64,000 nucleotides of DNA from an uncultured Acidobacteriota bacterium (GTDB lineage Bacteria; Acidobacteriota; Blastocatellia; Pyrinomonadales; Pyrinomonadaceae): NCBI GenBank assembly GCA_902826795.1, contig CADEGD010000002.1, forward strand, positions 105,550 to 169,549, written 5' to 3'. Positions within the stretch are counted from its first letter, which is position 1. Every line of letters starts with the position of its first letter. A program made the translations under genes and the position numbers. Below are positions 41,643-53,300 of this stretch, piece after piece. The notes under the pieces are model-generated. The model was not told the DNA's origin. It did not search any database and worked only from the letters and a program-made list of their open reading frames with translations.

Positions 41643-42059
41643 ATGAACGAGCACCCAACGATCCGCCTTACCGCTTCGATTCCTGAAATACCCGTCTACG
41701 ACCTGGAGGCAGCGATCGAATACTATCGTGACAAATTCGGATTTAACCTTGACTGGAGCGATGGCGAGATCGGCCTGGCGGGATTGTCTTCAGGTGACTG
41801 CAGGCTGTTCCTTGCGAACATGGTTTATCGCAACAAGTACGGCAAGGTGATCCCGGTGCGCGTGTGGATGAACCTCGACAGCAAAAACGACGTAGATAGA
41901 CTTCATGAAGAGTGGCGAGATCGCGGGGCCGCGATAGATGCGCCACCTCAGTCAAAGCCGTGGGGATTGCACGAATTCGTAGCCGCTGATCCAGACAGGA
42001 ACCAGTTCCGGGTCTTCTACGATTTCGCCACGCCGGGGGGTGAAGGAAAAACGCCTTGA
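41643..42059 (+). CDS. VOC-family (glyoxalase/bleomycin resistance-like) protein
   Basis: A 138-residue vicinal oxygen chelate protein. IPVYDLEAAIEYYRDKFGF and DPDRNQFRVF show the two paired beta-alpha-beta-beta-beta modules. It resembles bleomycin-binding resistance-type members that lack metal ligands (no clear His at the first module). The role may be drug or metabolite binding. It is divergent from the ArsR cluster, with the operators in between, and might be co-regulated. Confidence 0.88.
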   Translation: MNEHPTIRLTASIPEIPVYDLEAAIEYYRDKFGFNLDWSDGEIGLAGLSSGDCRLFLANMVYRNKYGKVIPVRVWMNLDSKNDVDRLHEEWRDRGAAIDAPPQSKPWGLHEFVAADPDRNQFRVFYDFATPGGEGKTP

Positions 42060-42128
42060 GCGCAAAAACGGCGTCGTGATCATCAAAAAAGACACTCACG
42101 ACACCGACCTGCATATAGCATTGTCCGT

Positions 42129-42362
42129 CTATTTTGCAACCGACAATTCGTGCAGGATAGAACTCAGACCGCCGATCTCCGAACGCGACCTTGCGACAAA
42201 ATTTTCGATCGCATCGACGATAACGAGACGCGTCGAGGTCGGCCGCTCAAAACCGTAAAACTCGTGTACTTCACTCTCGACAACCGTCACCGGGCCGTCG
42301 TCAAAATTAAACACTTTCCGAGTTTGAATAGCTTCCGAATCTATAAGTTTGATAGCAGTCAT
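42129..42362 (-). CDS. Unknown 77-residue protein
   Basis: No family recognised. The start at 42362 (MTAIKLIDSEAIQ) has GGGGGAA at suitable distance; an ATG two codons upstream is also possible. The protein is soluble and strand-rich (VFNFDDGPVTVVESEVHEFYGF) with a helical C-terminal part. Alone between VOC and DUF6438 genes. Considered coding because of the ribosome site and codon pattern, but the evidence is modest. Confidence 0.5.
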   Translation of the reverse strand: MTAIKLIDSEAIQTRKVFNFDDGPVTVVESEVHEFYGFERPTSTRLVIVDAIENFVARSRSEIGGLSSILHELSVAK

Positions 42363-42556
42363 TTCCATTCCCCCAAACGGCTATTCCGCTGCCGGGAGTA
42401 ACTGCAAGGGATGTGCCAATCTTCGCAACTCATTGAACATATTACAGTTAACTATTTCTCGTAGTCCGGTCGCTCCCGCTCAATGCGTTTTTTGGTTGAA
42501 CGATACCGAAAAACGTGTAACCGTAAATCCGTAAACTAAAGTAGAGGCATGGACCG

Positions 42557-43087
42557 ATGAAAAGCTTACTAATTTATCGATATGAACCTTTTCGAACCTT
42601 TCTAGTGCTTGCTTCGATCGCACTCGTGTCGATCGGATGCGGCGGTCCGTCGGCGGGAAGTCACAAGGCGGTTGCAATACACATGGAGCGAACTGCCTGT
42701 TTTGGAGAATGTCCGGTCTACACACTTACCGTAGAGCCAACTGGAAACGTCATGTTTGAGGGCAAACAGTTTACAAATACGCTCGGAAAAGTGGAGTCAA
42801 GGCTTGAGGACGAAAGAATGGCTCAACTGATCGCTGCGATCAACAAGGCTGACTACTTTAACTTGAATACTTCCTATGTCGACGATTCTGACGGGTGTCC
42901 GGTGACGGCAAGTGATTCGCCGAGCGTCAACCTGACTGTCCGCCTCGGCCGCTATGAAAAATCCATCCGTCACTATCACGGTTGTCTGGAAAAAGGCGAC
43001 AGTTATCGTCCATATCCAGCGAGCCTGACTGAACTCGAAAAACAGATCGATGAGATCGTCGGTACGAATCGGTGGATCGGAAAATAG
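42557..43087 (+). CDS. DUF6438-type lipoprotein
   Basis: A 176-residue lipoprotein: basic start, hydrophobic stretch, then the lipobox VSIGC (Cys28). The mature part begins with MERTACFGECPVYTLTVEPTG, the DUF6438 signature with two conserved cysteines. Later cysteines (DGCPVT, HGCLEKG) may form disulfides. Unknown function, periplasmic side of a membrane. It faces katG convergently with a 58-bp gap. Confidence 0.85.
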   Translation: MKSLLIYRYEPFRTFLVLASIALVSIGCGGPSAGSHKAVAIHMERTACFGECPVYTLTVEPTGNVMFEGKQFTNTLGKVESRLEDERMAQLIAAINKADYFNLNTSYVDDSDGCPVTASDSPSVNLTVRLGRYEKSIRHYHGCLEKGDSYRPYPASLTELEKQIDEIVGTNRWIGK

Positions 43088-43145
43088 AAAACGGCCCGAT
43101 CTCTCGAGCCGCCTTTCTCTCTTACACCCTCGCAAAAGGTTCTAA

Positions 43146-45533
<2,388 letters not shown>

Positions 45534-45923
45534 TCAAACGCACTGCGGACACAGGCCTCGTAGCACAACTTCAATAGATTCGGCTTTGAATTTTGAAAGC
45601 CGTTCGCCCTTCTTCAGCAAATCGTTAGGGATCGGCAGGTCCATATCGATAAGCTTTCCGCACCCGGTGCAGATCGCGTGATCGTGGCGCGTCAGCGTCC
45701 TGTCGTATCGCGACGCGTCCGTCCCGAACCGCACCTCGCCAATCAGCCCTTCCTGTTTGAGGTATCGTAGTGAATTGTAAACCGTTGCGAACGAGATTCC
45801 CGGCAAAACATGCCGGGCCTTGTCGAACACTTGATTTGCCGTCAAATGCTCTTCCGCGTCCCGGATCACCTGAAGGACAGCCTGCCGCTGTTTAGTGATC
45901 CCTAAACTTCCGGTCTCTTTCAT
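45534..45923 (-). CDS. perR: Fur-family peroxide regulator (PerR-like)
   Basis: A 129-residue Fur-family repressor. The winged helix includes GISFATVYNSLRYLKQEG. The metal-sensing region is TRHDHAICTGCGKLID, with a structural zinc pair CTGC and CPQC near the C-terminus. Position before katG and a perfect Per box 28 bp upstream of its start make PerR more likely than Fur or Zur. It is expected to repress perR-katG until peroxide oxidises its iron-bound histidines. Confidence 0.88.
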   Translation of the reverse strand: MKETGSLGITKQRQAVLQVIRDAEEHLTANQVFDKARHVLPGISFATVYNSLRYLKQEGLIGEVRFGTDASRYDRTLTRHDHAICTGCGKLIDMDLPIPNDLLKKGERLSKFKAESIEVVLRGLCPQCV

Positions 45924-45951
45924 TTTTTTAACTCCCGGTAAGATTTGCGGA

Positions 45952-45966
45952 TTAGAATAATTCTAA
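45952..45966. promoter_or_regulatory. Per/Fur box
   Basis: TTAGAATAATTCTAA is a perfect 7-1-7 inverted repeat of the Per-box form (TTATAATNATTATAA with two substitutions). The symmetry extends one more base on each side. It lies 28 bp upstream of perR and about 85 bp from the divergent ferritin-like gene, so both may be controlled. Confidence 0.8.
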
Positions 45967-46051
45967 TTGTAAGGGATGTCAAGAGAGAATCCAGAGATGA
46001 TAACAAGACCTTGCGTCAACTTCCTGACACGTCATATACAATTGCATTAGT

Positions 46052-46540
46052 ATGCCTTCGGCTCGCGACAGTCTCATCCTCATTCTCCAACACGCATATT
46101 CCGGCGAAGTGGCGGCGGCGTATGCGTATCGCGGACACTGGAAATCGCTCAAAGATTCGCCGGAGAAAACGCGCATACGTGAAATAGAGGAAGAGGAATG
46201 GGATCACCGAAGGCGTGTTGGCGAATGGCTTGAGAAACTCGGATCCGGGCCGCGAAAGACACGAGAAAAAGTCTTCTGGACGATCGGCCGAACGCTCGGT
46301 GTGACGTGCCACGTGTCCGGCTGGTTCATGCCGATGTATTTCGCCGGACGGCTTGAGAGTCAGAACTCCGTCGAATATGAAGACGCGGCAAAGTTTGCTG
46401 CCGAACTCGGCATGGACGAATGCGTGAGAGATCTGCTCGACATGGCCCGCGTCGAGCTCGAACACGAGGAATTTTTCCGCACCGTAGTCGCCGGCCACCC
46501 CCTGCTGCCTATGATGAAACGCGTCTTCGGCTGGAGCTAA
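46052..46540 (+). CDS. Ferritin-like diiron domain protein
   Basis: A 162-residue four-helix protein with ferritin-like ligands: E19 region YSGEVAAAYAYRGHW, EEEWDHRR, QNSVEYEDA and VELEHEEFF. It resembles the COQ7/demethoxyubiquinone hydroxylase and rubrerythrin-like group. The activity is uncertain: iron handling, peroxide reduction or quinone hydroxylation are possible. Its divergence from perR across a Per box favours a link with oxidative stress. The 3' end meets repeat family A. Confidence 0.8.
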   Translation: MPSARDSLILILQHAYSGEVAAAYAYRGHWKSLKDSPEKTRIREIEEEEWDHRRRVGEWLEKLGSGPRKTREKVFWTIGRTLGVTCHVSGWFMPMYFAGRLESQNSVEYEDAAKFAAELGMDECVRDLLDMARVELEHEEFFRTVVAGHPLLPMMKRVFGWS

Positions 46541-46541
46541 A

Positions 46542-46599
46542 AGTAAGAGTGACGGCTTTAACCGTTAATGTCCGAACTCCTAAAGGCGTCACTCTTGCT
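46542..46599. repeat. Palindromic repeat family A, copy 2
   Basis: AGTAAGAGTGACG (46542-46554) is mirrored by CGTCACTCTTGCT (46587-46599) with one mismatch. The same 13-mer forms the left arm of the element at 84-160. It lies in the convergent gap of the ferritin-like and epimerase genes; the epimerase stop codon and last residues lie in its right arm. Confidence 0.8.
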
Positions 46600-47548
46600 T
46601 TCCCTTAAACCACTCAACAAACTTCGGAATGCCTTGTTCGATCTTGGTCTGCGGGTCGTAGCCGAGCAGCTCGCGGGCCTTCGATATGTCTGCGTACGTG
46701 ATCGGAACGTCGCCGGGCTGCATCGGCTGGCAATCGATCACCGCCTTCTTCCCGAGCGAATCCTCAAGCAGTTCGATCAGTCGGGACAGTTCCGTCGTCT
46801 CCGACTCGCCGAGATTGAAAACCTCGTGCATCGACGCGTCGTAGTCCATCGCCGCTCTCACGCCGGAGATGATGTCGTCGATATACGTGTAATCGCGTCG
46901 CGTTGAGCCATCACCGAACATCTGTATTGGTGAGCCTTCCCAGATCAGTTTCGAGAATTTGTGAATTGCAAGATCGGGCCGCTGACGTGCTCCGTAGACG
47001 GTGAAGAATCTCAGGCAAACGGTTCGGATATTAAAGAGGTGTGAATACGTGTGGCAAATCATCTCGCCCGCGGCTTTCGTCGCGGCATACGGCGAGATCG
47101 GGTGAAATATCGGATCGTCTTCAGCAAACGGAAGCTTCTCATTCTCGCCATAAACGCTCGACGACGAACCGAATACGAACTGTTTTATCTCGTAATCTCT
47201 CGCCAGCTCGAGCAAGTTCAGCGTACCGTTGATGTTCGTCTCGGCATAAAGCTTCGGCTCCTTGAGAGACGGCCTGACACCCGCCCGAGCCGCAAGGTGG
47301 ACGATCACGTCGAACTCATTTTCATCGAAGATCGGCTGAAGTTTTTCAGGCTTCCGGATATCGGCTTCGAAAAATTGAACTGAGCCCTTTCGTCTGACTT
47401 CCTCAAGGTTGGCCCGCTTTAGATCCGGCGAATAAAAGTCGTTCAGATCATCGACGATCGAAACGCACCACCCGCCCTCGGCAAGAAGATGCTCGGTCAA
47501 GTTCGAGCCGATAAACCCGGCCCCGCCGGTGATAAGTACGTTCTTCAT
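46589..47548 (-). CDS. NAD-dependent sugar epimerase (UDP-glucuronate 4-epimerase-like)
   Basis: A 319-residue extended short-chain dehydrogenase. The NAD loop is GGAGFIGS (8-15). The catalytic set is Ser in SSSSVYG with Tyr154 and Lys158 in SPYAATKAAGE. FFTVYGARQRPDLAI and GDGSTRRDYTYIDD are typical of UDP-glucuronate 4-epimerases and related enzymes. It probably supplies a sugar nucleotide for surface polysaccharide. No glycosyltransferase cluster adjoins. The last residues (KQE) are encoded by repeat family A. Confidence 0.9.
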   Translation of the reverse strand: MKNVLITGGAGFIGSNLTEHLLAEGGWCVSIVDDLNDFYSPDLKRANLEEVRRKGSVQFFEADIRKPEKLQPIFDENEFDVIVHLAARAGVRPSLKEPKLYAETNINGTLNLLELARDYEIKQFVFGSSSSVYGENEKLPFAEDDPIFHPISPYAATKAAGEMICHTYSHLFNIRTVCLRFFTVYGARQRPDLAIHKFSKLIWEGSPIQMFGDGSTRRDYTYIDDIISGVRAAMDYDASMHEVFNLGESETTELSRLIELLEDSLGKKAVIDCQPMQPGDVPITYADISKARELLGYDPQTKIEQGIPKFVEWFKGKQE

Positions 47549-47554
47549 TTATGG

Positions 47555-47621
47555 TTCAGAGTTCAAACTTTAGTTTGTTCCGAAGTTGGCAAAGAAACAA
47601 GCTGAAGCTTGAACTCTAAAC
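47555..47621. repeat. Palindromic repeat family B, copy 2
   Basis: TTCAGAGTTCAAACTTTAGT and three more bases (47555-47577) oppose CAAGCTGAAGCTTGAACTCT (47598 onward, to 47621). The arms resemble those at 29995-30078. It lies between the RDD gene and the epimerase gene, both on the minus strand, immediately upstream of the epimerase start. Confidence 0.75.
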
Positions 47622-47622
47622 C

Positions 47623-48474
47623 TCAGTTCAGGAACCGCTGCTTGGCATGATATTTATGCAGCAATTCTTCGAGGAAACCTTCGTAAGTAAATGTCGCGGC
47701 GTCGTACTGCGGTTTCAGCCGAAACATTATCGGCAGGGCGATTCGCCACGCCATCCAGATCCGCTGGCGATCGGTTAAATCCCAGCGGCGGCGGAGAAAA
47801 CTTTCGACGATCTCGATCTCTCTGTCACCGATCGAAGAAATGCCGGCGTCGAATGCCGTCCGCGGCTGCACCCTTCTGAACGCAGCATCCGCGACCGGGT
47901 TAGAGAACGTCTCGGCAAATGTCGGAGCTTCGTCCGTGCGCTCGCGGATAACGACCGTGCCCGCAAACATATCGCCGACTCGCTGGTCGCGGCTGTTCAA
48001 AAAGACGACGATCAGCCCTATCGAATAGATAGGGATCACAAAGCCGGGGATCGCATCGAAGATCCGCAATAAGTTGCGGGCGATCGCCTCCCACAGCGTG
48101 ATCGGCCGGCCGTCTTCGCGGATCACGCGTAGCTTCATCAGCCTCTTGCCCGGCGTTTGCCCATCCCACCACCATTCGAAAAACGCGAAATAGCCCGAAA
48201 AAAGCGCGAACAAAACGATGATAAGTACGGCGTAGATCCAGTTCGGCGTGTCGATTCCGAGACTGTCGACGATCGATTCTCCATCACCACTGAACAAGCC
48301 CGCCGCGAACAAAAAGATGAACGCTACGACCGCGATCGATAGATATTGAATCGTGTGGTCGATCGCGACTGCAAGGAATCGGTTGCCGATCGACGCGAGT
48401 GCGAACGCCAGCGGAACGCGTTCAGGCGTCTCGATGATCAACGTCTCTTCGGTTTCGATTATCTGTGCAGACAT
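47623..48474 (-). CDS. RDD-family membrane protein
   Basis: A 283-residue protein. The RDD domain spans residues 25-180: [15 protein letters not shown] (the R-D motif) and [13 protein letters not shown], with about four membrane helices. A soluble C-terminal part (180-283) is rich in charged residues. RDD proteins are of poorly known function, some linked to ion exchange. Divergent from ribH with about 105 bp between their starts. Confidence 0.85.
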   Translation of the reverse strand: MSAQIIETEETLIIETPERVPLAFALASIGNRFLAVAIDHTIQYLSIAVVAFIFLFAAGLFSGDGESIVDSLGIDTPNWIYAVLIIVLFALFSGYFAFFEWWWDGQTPGKRLMKLRVIREDGRPITLWEAIARNLLRIFDAIPGFVIPIYSIGLIVVFLNSRDQRVGDMFAGTVVIRERTDEAPTFAETFSNPVADAAFRRVQPRTAFDAGISSIGDREIEIVESFLRRRWDLTDRQRIWMAWRIALPIMFRLKPQYDAATFTYEGFLEELLHKYHAKQRFLN

Positions 48475-48580
48475 CCGTCTCGAACATTATGCAATGTTCC
48501 TTCGGTCTTGTCTTTTCGAAAGCTGGTTACATATACTCATATTTGCCCCGGGTTTGTTGTGCGGGGCCGAGGTAACGATT

Positions 48581-49096
48581 TTGCAGCCAGTTATTCATAG
48601 AGGAAAAACGAACGCCGAAGGGTTTCGCTTTGCGATCGTGGCAAGCCGCTGGAACGATTTTTTGACATCTAAGCTCATTGATGGAGCGATCGACGCGCTG
48701 GCGTCAGCGGGTGCCGCGGATAACGATGTAGAGGTCTTCATGGTTCCCGGCGCGTTCGAGCTTCCGCTTGCGGCACAGAAGGCGGCCGAGTCGGGCAAGT
48801 TCGACGCCGTGATCGCGATCGGCGTTGTGATCCGCGGTGAGACTCCGCATTTCGATTACGTAGCCGGCGAAGCGGCTAAGGGCGTGTCGAATGTATCCCT
48901 CGAGACCGGCGTGCCGGTCATGTTCGGCGTTGTCACGACTAACACTGTCGAACAGGCTATCAACCGCTCCGGGTTAAAGGCGGGCAACAAGGGTTACGAA
49001 GCCGCGATGGCTGCGGTTGAGGTCGCGAATCTCTATCGCGAGATGGCCTCGACAGAGAACAAGGGTAGGGGCAAAGCTTTTCCGCATGTCGTTTGA
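48581..49096 (+). CDS. ribH: 6,7-dimethyl-8-ribityllumazine synthase
   Basis: A 171-residue lumazine synthase, the penultimate enzyme of riboflavin synthesis, condensing the pyrimidine with the four-carbon unit made by the RibBX enzyme at 11.5 kb. Conserved segments: [49 protein letters not shown] and FGVVTTNT. The TTG at 48581 is the best start: GAGG lies eight bases upstream and the protein length then fits. The frame is open much further upstream but has no support there. nusB overlaps the 3' end by 11 bp. Confidence 0.93.
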   Translation: MQPVIHRGKTNAEGFRFAIVASRWNDFLTSKLIDGAIDALASAGAADNDVEVFMVPGAFELPLAAQKAAESGKFDAVIAIGVVIRGETPHFDYVAGEAAKGVSNVSLETGVPVMFGVVTTNTVEQAINRSGLKAGNKGYEAAMAAVEVANLYREMASTENKGRGKAFPHVV

Positions 49097-49574
49097 AAAG
49101 GAAGAAAAGGCCTCAGGCACACGCCGCAAGGCGCGTGAGAGCGCTCTGCAGATGTTATTCGCCGCCGACGTCGATAAGACTCAGGCGGATGATTTGACCA
49201 CCGCCTACTGGGCCGAACTCGGCGACCAGTCATTCGACGAACGTACTCGCGATTTTTCCAGCAACCTCGTTCGCGGTGCATTGAAGAATCTCGACACCGT
49301 GGACGACCGCATCCGCTCCCGAGCCGAACATTGGCGCATCGAGCGAATGGCCATCGTCGACCGCAACATCCTTCGCCTCGCCGTCTACGAATTTCTCTAC
49401 GAAGATACGCCGCGAACGGTTGTCATTAACGAAGCGCTCGAGATCGCCCGGCGGTTCTCGACCTTCGAAGCCACGCAGTTCATCAACGGCATCCTCGACG
49501 CGATCAAGCTAGACCTTGAGAAAGCCGGCAAGGACGATGAACCGAAGGCCGACGGCAAATCGACGGCATCGTAA
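49086..49574 (+). CDS. nusB: Transcription antitermination factor NusB
   Basis: A 162-residue all-helical NusB that binds boxA RNA with NusE for rRNA antitermination. Conserved: [52 protein letters not shown] and [12 protein letters not shown]. The ATG at 49086 overlaps ribH by 11 bp; the ribH-nusB order is a common bacterial pairing. The C-terminal tail ([15 protein letters not shown]) is extra and likely disordered. Confidence 0.94.
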   Translation: MSFEKEEKASGTRRKARESALQMLFAADVDKTQADDLTTAYWAELGDQSFDERTRDFSSNLVRGALKNLDTVDDRIRSRAEHWRIERMAIVDRNILRLAVYEFLYEDTPRTVVINEALEIARRFSTFEATQFINGILDAIKLDLEKAGKDDEPKADGKSTAS

Positions 49575-49586
49575 TGACGCGCGACT

Positions 49587-50300
49587 GTGAGATTGTTCAG
49601 TTTTTTCATTCCTGCTCCTCTTGTTCTGTGGTCTAAAAATTCTGGCCTGCAGACGCGGAAATCTCAAACCTACCGATCGAACAAGTTTGGCTTAGTTCTC
49701 CTCTTACTTTTTTCACGTTTAGCGGTTTTCTCTCAAGATTTCCCAGACAAGATCCGCGGATACAAGGTTTATAAAGACAAGGTTTCGATCAACACACAAT
49801 CGACCGACGCCGATGCCGCCATTCATATCGGAGATCCAGATCTCGTCGATGTCTCGCTGACCGGCATCACGTTCGAACTTCCCGCCGAGTTCACGGCCGC
49901 CAAGCAGAGCGGAAAGGTCGAGATGGTCACCTTTCACGACCTGAATGTGAACGGCATCAAAGTCGAACCCGAGGAATACACCCACGGCTTTGAGTTTCGA
50001 AAAGGTGAGAAGGCTCGCGTGCCGAAGCCTGTAAAGATCTTCGTCCCTGCTTCCGGCGTAGTAAAAGCAGCGTGGCAAGAAATGACTGACGCTCGCGACG
50101 AATGGACCGTCACGGGCCGCGTCTTCGTGTTCGGCAAGTTCCGACGCTACGGCTCTATCACAAACGCGTCGTTCCCATCGACTTCAGCCTCACCATCAAG
50201 AATCCTCTCCGCGAAAAGTAGTCGCTTATCTTTTACCTTCGCATGCTGTAAAATATTGGTTTGCACCCAATGCAGTAAACGAGGTCAAAGATCACCGTGA
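49587..50300 (+). CDS. LEA-type exported protein, frameshifted near its end
   Basis: A 237-residue frame starting at a GTG. A hydrophobic segment (about residues 34-49) ending VFSQD looks like a signal peptide. The body (VDVSLTGITFELPAEF ... VTGRVFVFGKFRR) resembles LEA14/WHy-type beta proteins. After GKFRR the frame becomes low-complexity (NASFPSTSASPSR), while another frame reads KRVVPIDFSLTIKNPLREK and stops at 50221, a natural end for the family. One base is therefore missing near 50150-50163. The overlap with kgd is then an artefact of the shift. Confidence 0.55.
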   Translation: MRLFSFFIPAPLVLWSKNSGLQTRKSQTYRSNKFGLVLLLLFSRLAVFSQDFPDKIRGYKVYKDKVSINTQSTDADAAIHIGDPDLVDVSLTGITFELPAEFTAAKQSGKVEMVTFHDLNVNGIKVEPEEYTHGFEFRKGEKARVPKPVKIFVPASGVVKAAWQEMTDARDEWTVTGRVFVFGKFRRYGSITNASFPSTSASPSRILSAKSSRLSFTFACCKILVCTQCSKRGQRSP

Positions 50301-53300
50301 GCGAACAATCTACTAATATTTCGGCAACAATTTCAGAGAGTTTCGGCGCCAATGCAAGCTACGTCGAAGGCCTTCTTGCCCGCTATCAGGCCGATCCGAA
50401 ATCGGTCGATGATTCATGGCAGGAATACTTTTCAGTCCTACTAAATGGCGGAAAGGCAGAAACACGACCCGTAGCGAGTGTGCCCGCTAGCCAACCCGCA
50501 CCTCAACCCGAGACCAAACCGGCGGTCAAAGCCGAAATGCCGATCTCGGCGGATACCGAAGCCAAACCGCTCGTCGGCGCGTCGAAAAAGATCGTCGAGA
50601 ACATGGAGCAGAGCCTCACCGTGCCGACCGCGACGAGCGTGCGTTCGATGCCGGTAAAGGTGCTCGAAGAAAATCGCCGGATCATCAATGATTATTTAAC
50701 GCCGCAGGGCCGCGGCAAGGCATCGTTCACGCATATCATCGCTTGGGCGATCGTCCAGTCGGCAAAGGCATATCCCGCGCTGAACAATGGATACGGAGTG
50801 GTCGATGGCAAACCGTCGCGGCTCGAACACGAAGGGATCAACCTTGGCATCGCGATCGATATCGAGAAGAAAGACGGCTCGCGAAATCTGCTCGTCCCGA
50901 ACATCAAGGGCTGCGAGAAAATGAACTTCGCCGAGTTCTTCGCGGCATATAACGAAACCGTCAAGAAAGCTCGCGATGGCAAGTTGGAGATCGCGGATTT
51001 TCAAGGTACGACGATCTCGCTGACCAACCCCGGCACGATCGGTACCGTCTCATCGAACCCGCGTTTGATGTCAGGCCAAAGCGCGATCATTGCAACGGGA
51101 GCGATCGAGTATCCGGCCGAGTATCAGGCGATGACGCCAGCCGCACTCTCGCAGATCGGCATCAGCAAGATCGTCACGCTCACCAGCACTTACGATCACC
51201 GTGTGATCCAGGGAGCCGAAAGCGGACTCTTCCTCGCAAAGATCCACGAATTCCTCGTCGGTCAGCATGGCTTTTACGACGAGATCTTCAAGGCGATCGA
51301 CCTGAACTATCCGCCGCTCCGTTGGGCTCAGGATTACAACCCGTCGCTGCTCGGCGGCGACCGGTTTACCGAGCAAGCCGAGAAGCAGGCGAACGTCCTG
51401 CAGTTGATCAACGCGTACCGCATTCGCGGCCATCTGTTAGCCGATATCGACCCGCTTAACATGACGTCGCACGTCGCTTCCGAACTCGACCTCGAAGCTT
51501 TCGGCTTGACGATCTGGGATCTCGACCGAGAGTTCATCACCGGCGGATTGCACGGCGAAAAGACCGCGACGCTTCGCCGCATTCTCGAGATCCTTCGCAA
51601 GGCATACTGCGGCAAGGTCGGCATTGAATATCGTCACATTCAAAACAAGGAAGAGAAGGAATGGATCCGCGCCCGCATTCGCGATAACTTCGTCGACACG
51701 CAGCCGCTCGACGCCGATCTACGAAAAGAACTGTTAGAGAAGTTGATCGAAGCCGAGCAGTTCGAACAGTTCCTTCATAAGAAATATCTCGGCCAGAAGC
51801 GTTTCTCGCTGGAAGGCTGCGAGACGGTCATCCCGATGCTCGATCAACTTGTCGAGGGAGCGGGCGAACGCGGCGTTGACGAGATCTACATGGGCATGGC
51901 CCATCGCGGCCGGCTCAACGTACTATCGAACATCATCGGCGACGCGTCGTCAGGCGAGATGGCCGAGCGTATCTTCACCGTTTTCGAGGGCACTTCGCAT
52001 CCGTCGTTCCCGGCGGACGAAGGCGACGTGAAGTACCACCAGGGAGCCGTCGGCAACAAGTCGACCAAGTCGGGCAAAGAGCTTCGCATCGAGCTTTCGT
52101 GTAACCCAAGCCACCTCGAATTCGTGAATCCGGTCGTCGAAGGAATGGCGCGTGCTACTCAGGACGAGCTTCGCAATGGGCAGGGAATGTCGCGCGAAGA
52201 ATCTTACGCTCGCATCCTGCCGGTATTGCTTCACGGCGATGCCGCGTTTGCCGGGCAAGGCATCGTAATGGAGACGCTGCAGCTTGCCAATTTGCAGGGC
52301 TATCGCACCGGCGGGACGATCCACATCGTCATCAACAATCAGATCGGCTTTACGACCTCGGTCGAGAACAGCCGCAGCTCGATCTATTCCACCGACGCCG
52401 CTCAAATTACGCAGACGCCGATATTCCACGTCAACGGCGACGCTCCCGAGGCGGCCTATCGCGTCATCCAGATCGCGCTCGAATATCGCCGCGAGTTTCA
52501 GAAGGATGTCGTCATCGACCTCGTCGGTTTCCGACGCCTCGGCCATAACGAAGGTGATGAGCCGAGCTACACACAACCCGTGATGTACGCCCGCGTGAAG
52601 CAGCATCCGGGAACCAGGCATCTCTACGCGCAGCATCTCATCCGCGAAGCCGTGATCACCGAGGACGATCTCAAGTCGATGACGGATTCCGTCGTCGCGA
52701 AATACGAAGGCATTCAGGATCGGGCGAAGAAGATCGCGTCCGAGAAACCGGCGAAAGCTGCTCTCGCCGCTCCGCCAGCCGAGGACGACGGTTCGACGAT
52801 CCTTGAAACCGGTGCTTCGGCCGAGATCCTCAAGAACGTCTCCGAAAAGATCTCGCTCGTCCCCGAGGCGTTCCACGTCAACCCGAAAATGGTCGGCCAA
52901 CTCGCACGTCGCGCGAAGATGGGCGACGGCGAAGTACCGATGGATTGGGGCTTTGCCGAAGCGATGGCGTTCGGATCGCTCGTGCTCGAAGGAACGCCGG
53001 TTCGCGTAAGCGGACAGGATTCCGGCCGCGGTACATTCTCGCAGCGTCACGCTTCTATGTACGACACGATCACCGGCGAGCGGTGGACGCCGCTGTCGGA
53101 GCTAAAGAATGAGACCGCTCCGAATGCGCGCTTCTACGTTTTCGACAGCAGCCTTTCCGAATCGGGCGTGCTCGGTTTCGAGTACGGTTATTCGGTAAAA
53201 GCTCCTACGGAACTCGTCGCGTGGGAAGCTCAGTTCGGCGACTTCGCAAACGGCGCGCAGGTCATCATCGATCAGTACATCGCCGCGTCCGAAGATAAGT

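Noticed and set aside
43088..43145. Terminator between DUF6438 and katG
   Set aside because: CGGC/GCCG arms are only four bases and not followed by a U-tract.
48353..48580. A 76-codon upstream extension of ribH
   Set aside because: It overlaps the RDD gene start on the other strand and gives no lumazine synthase similarity; the TTG at 48581 with GAGG eight bases before fits the family length.
48475..48580. FMN riboswitch before ribH
   Set aside because: No conserved FMN-element segments were visible in the short leader, nor upstream of the RibBX gene.
51950..53050. A 366-codon frame opposite kgd
   Set aside because: Antisense to the strongly conserved E1 domain; no recognisable motif.
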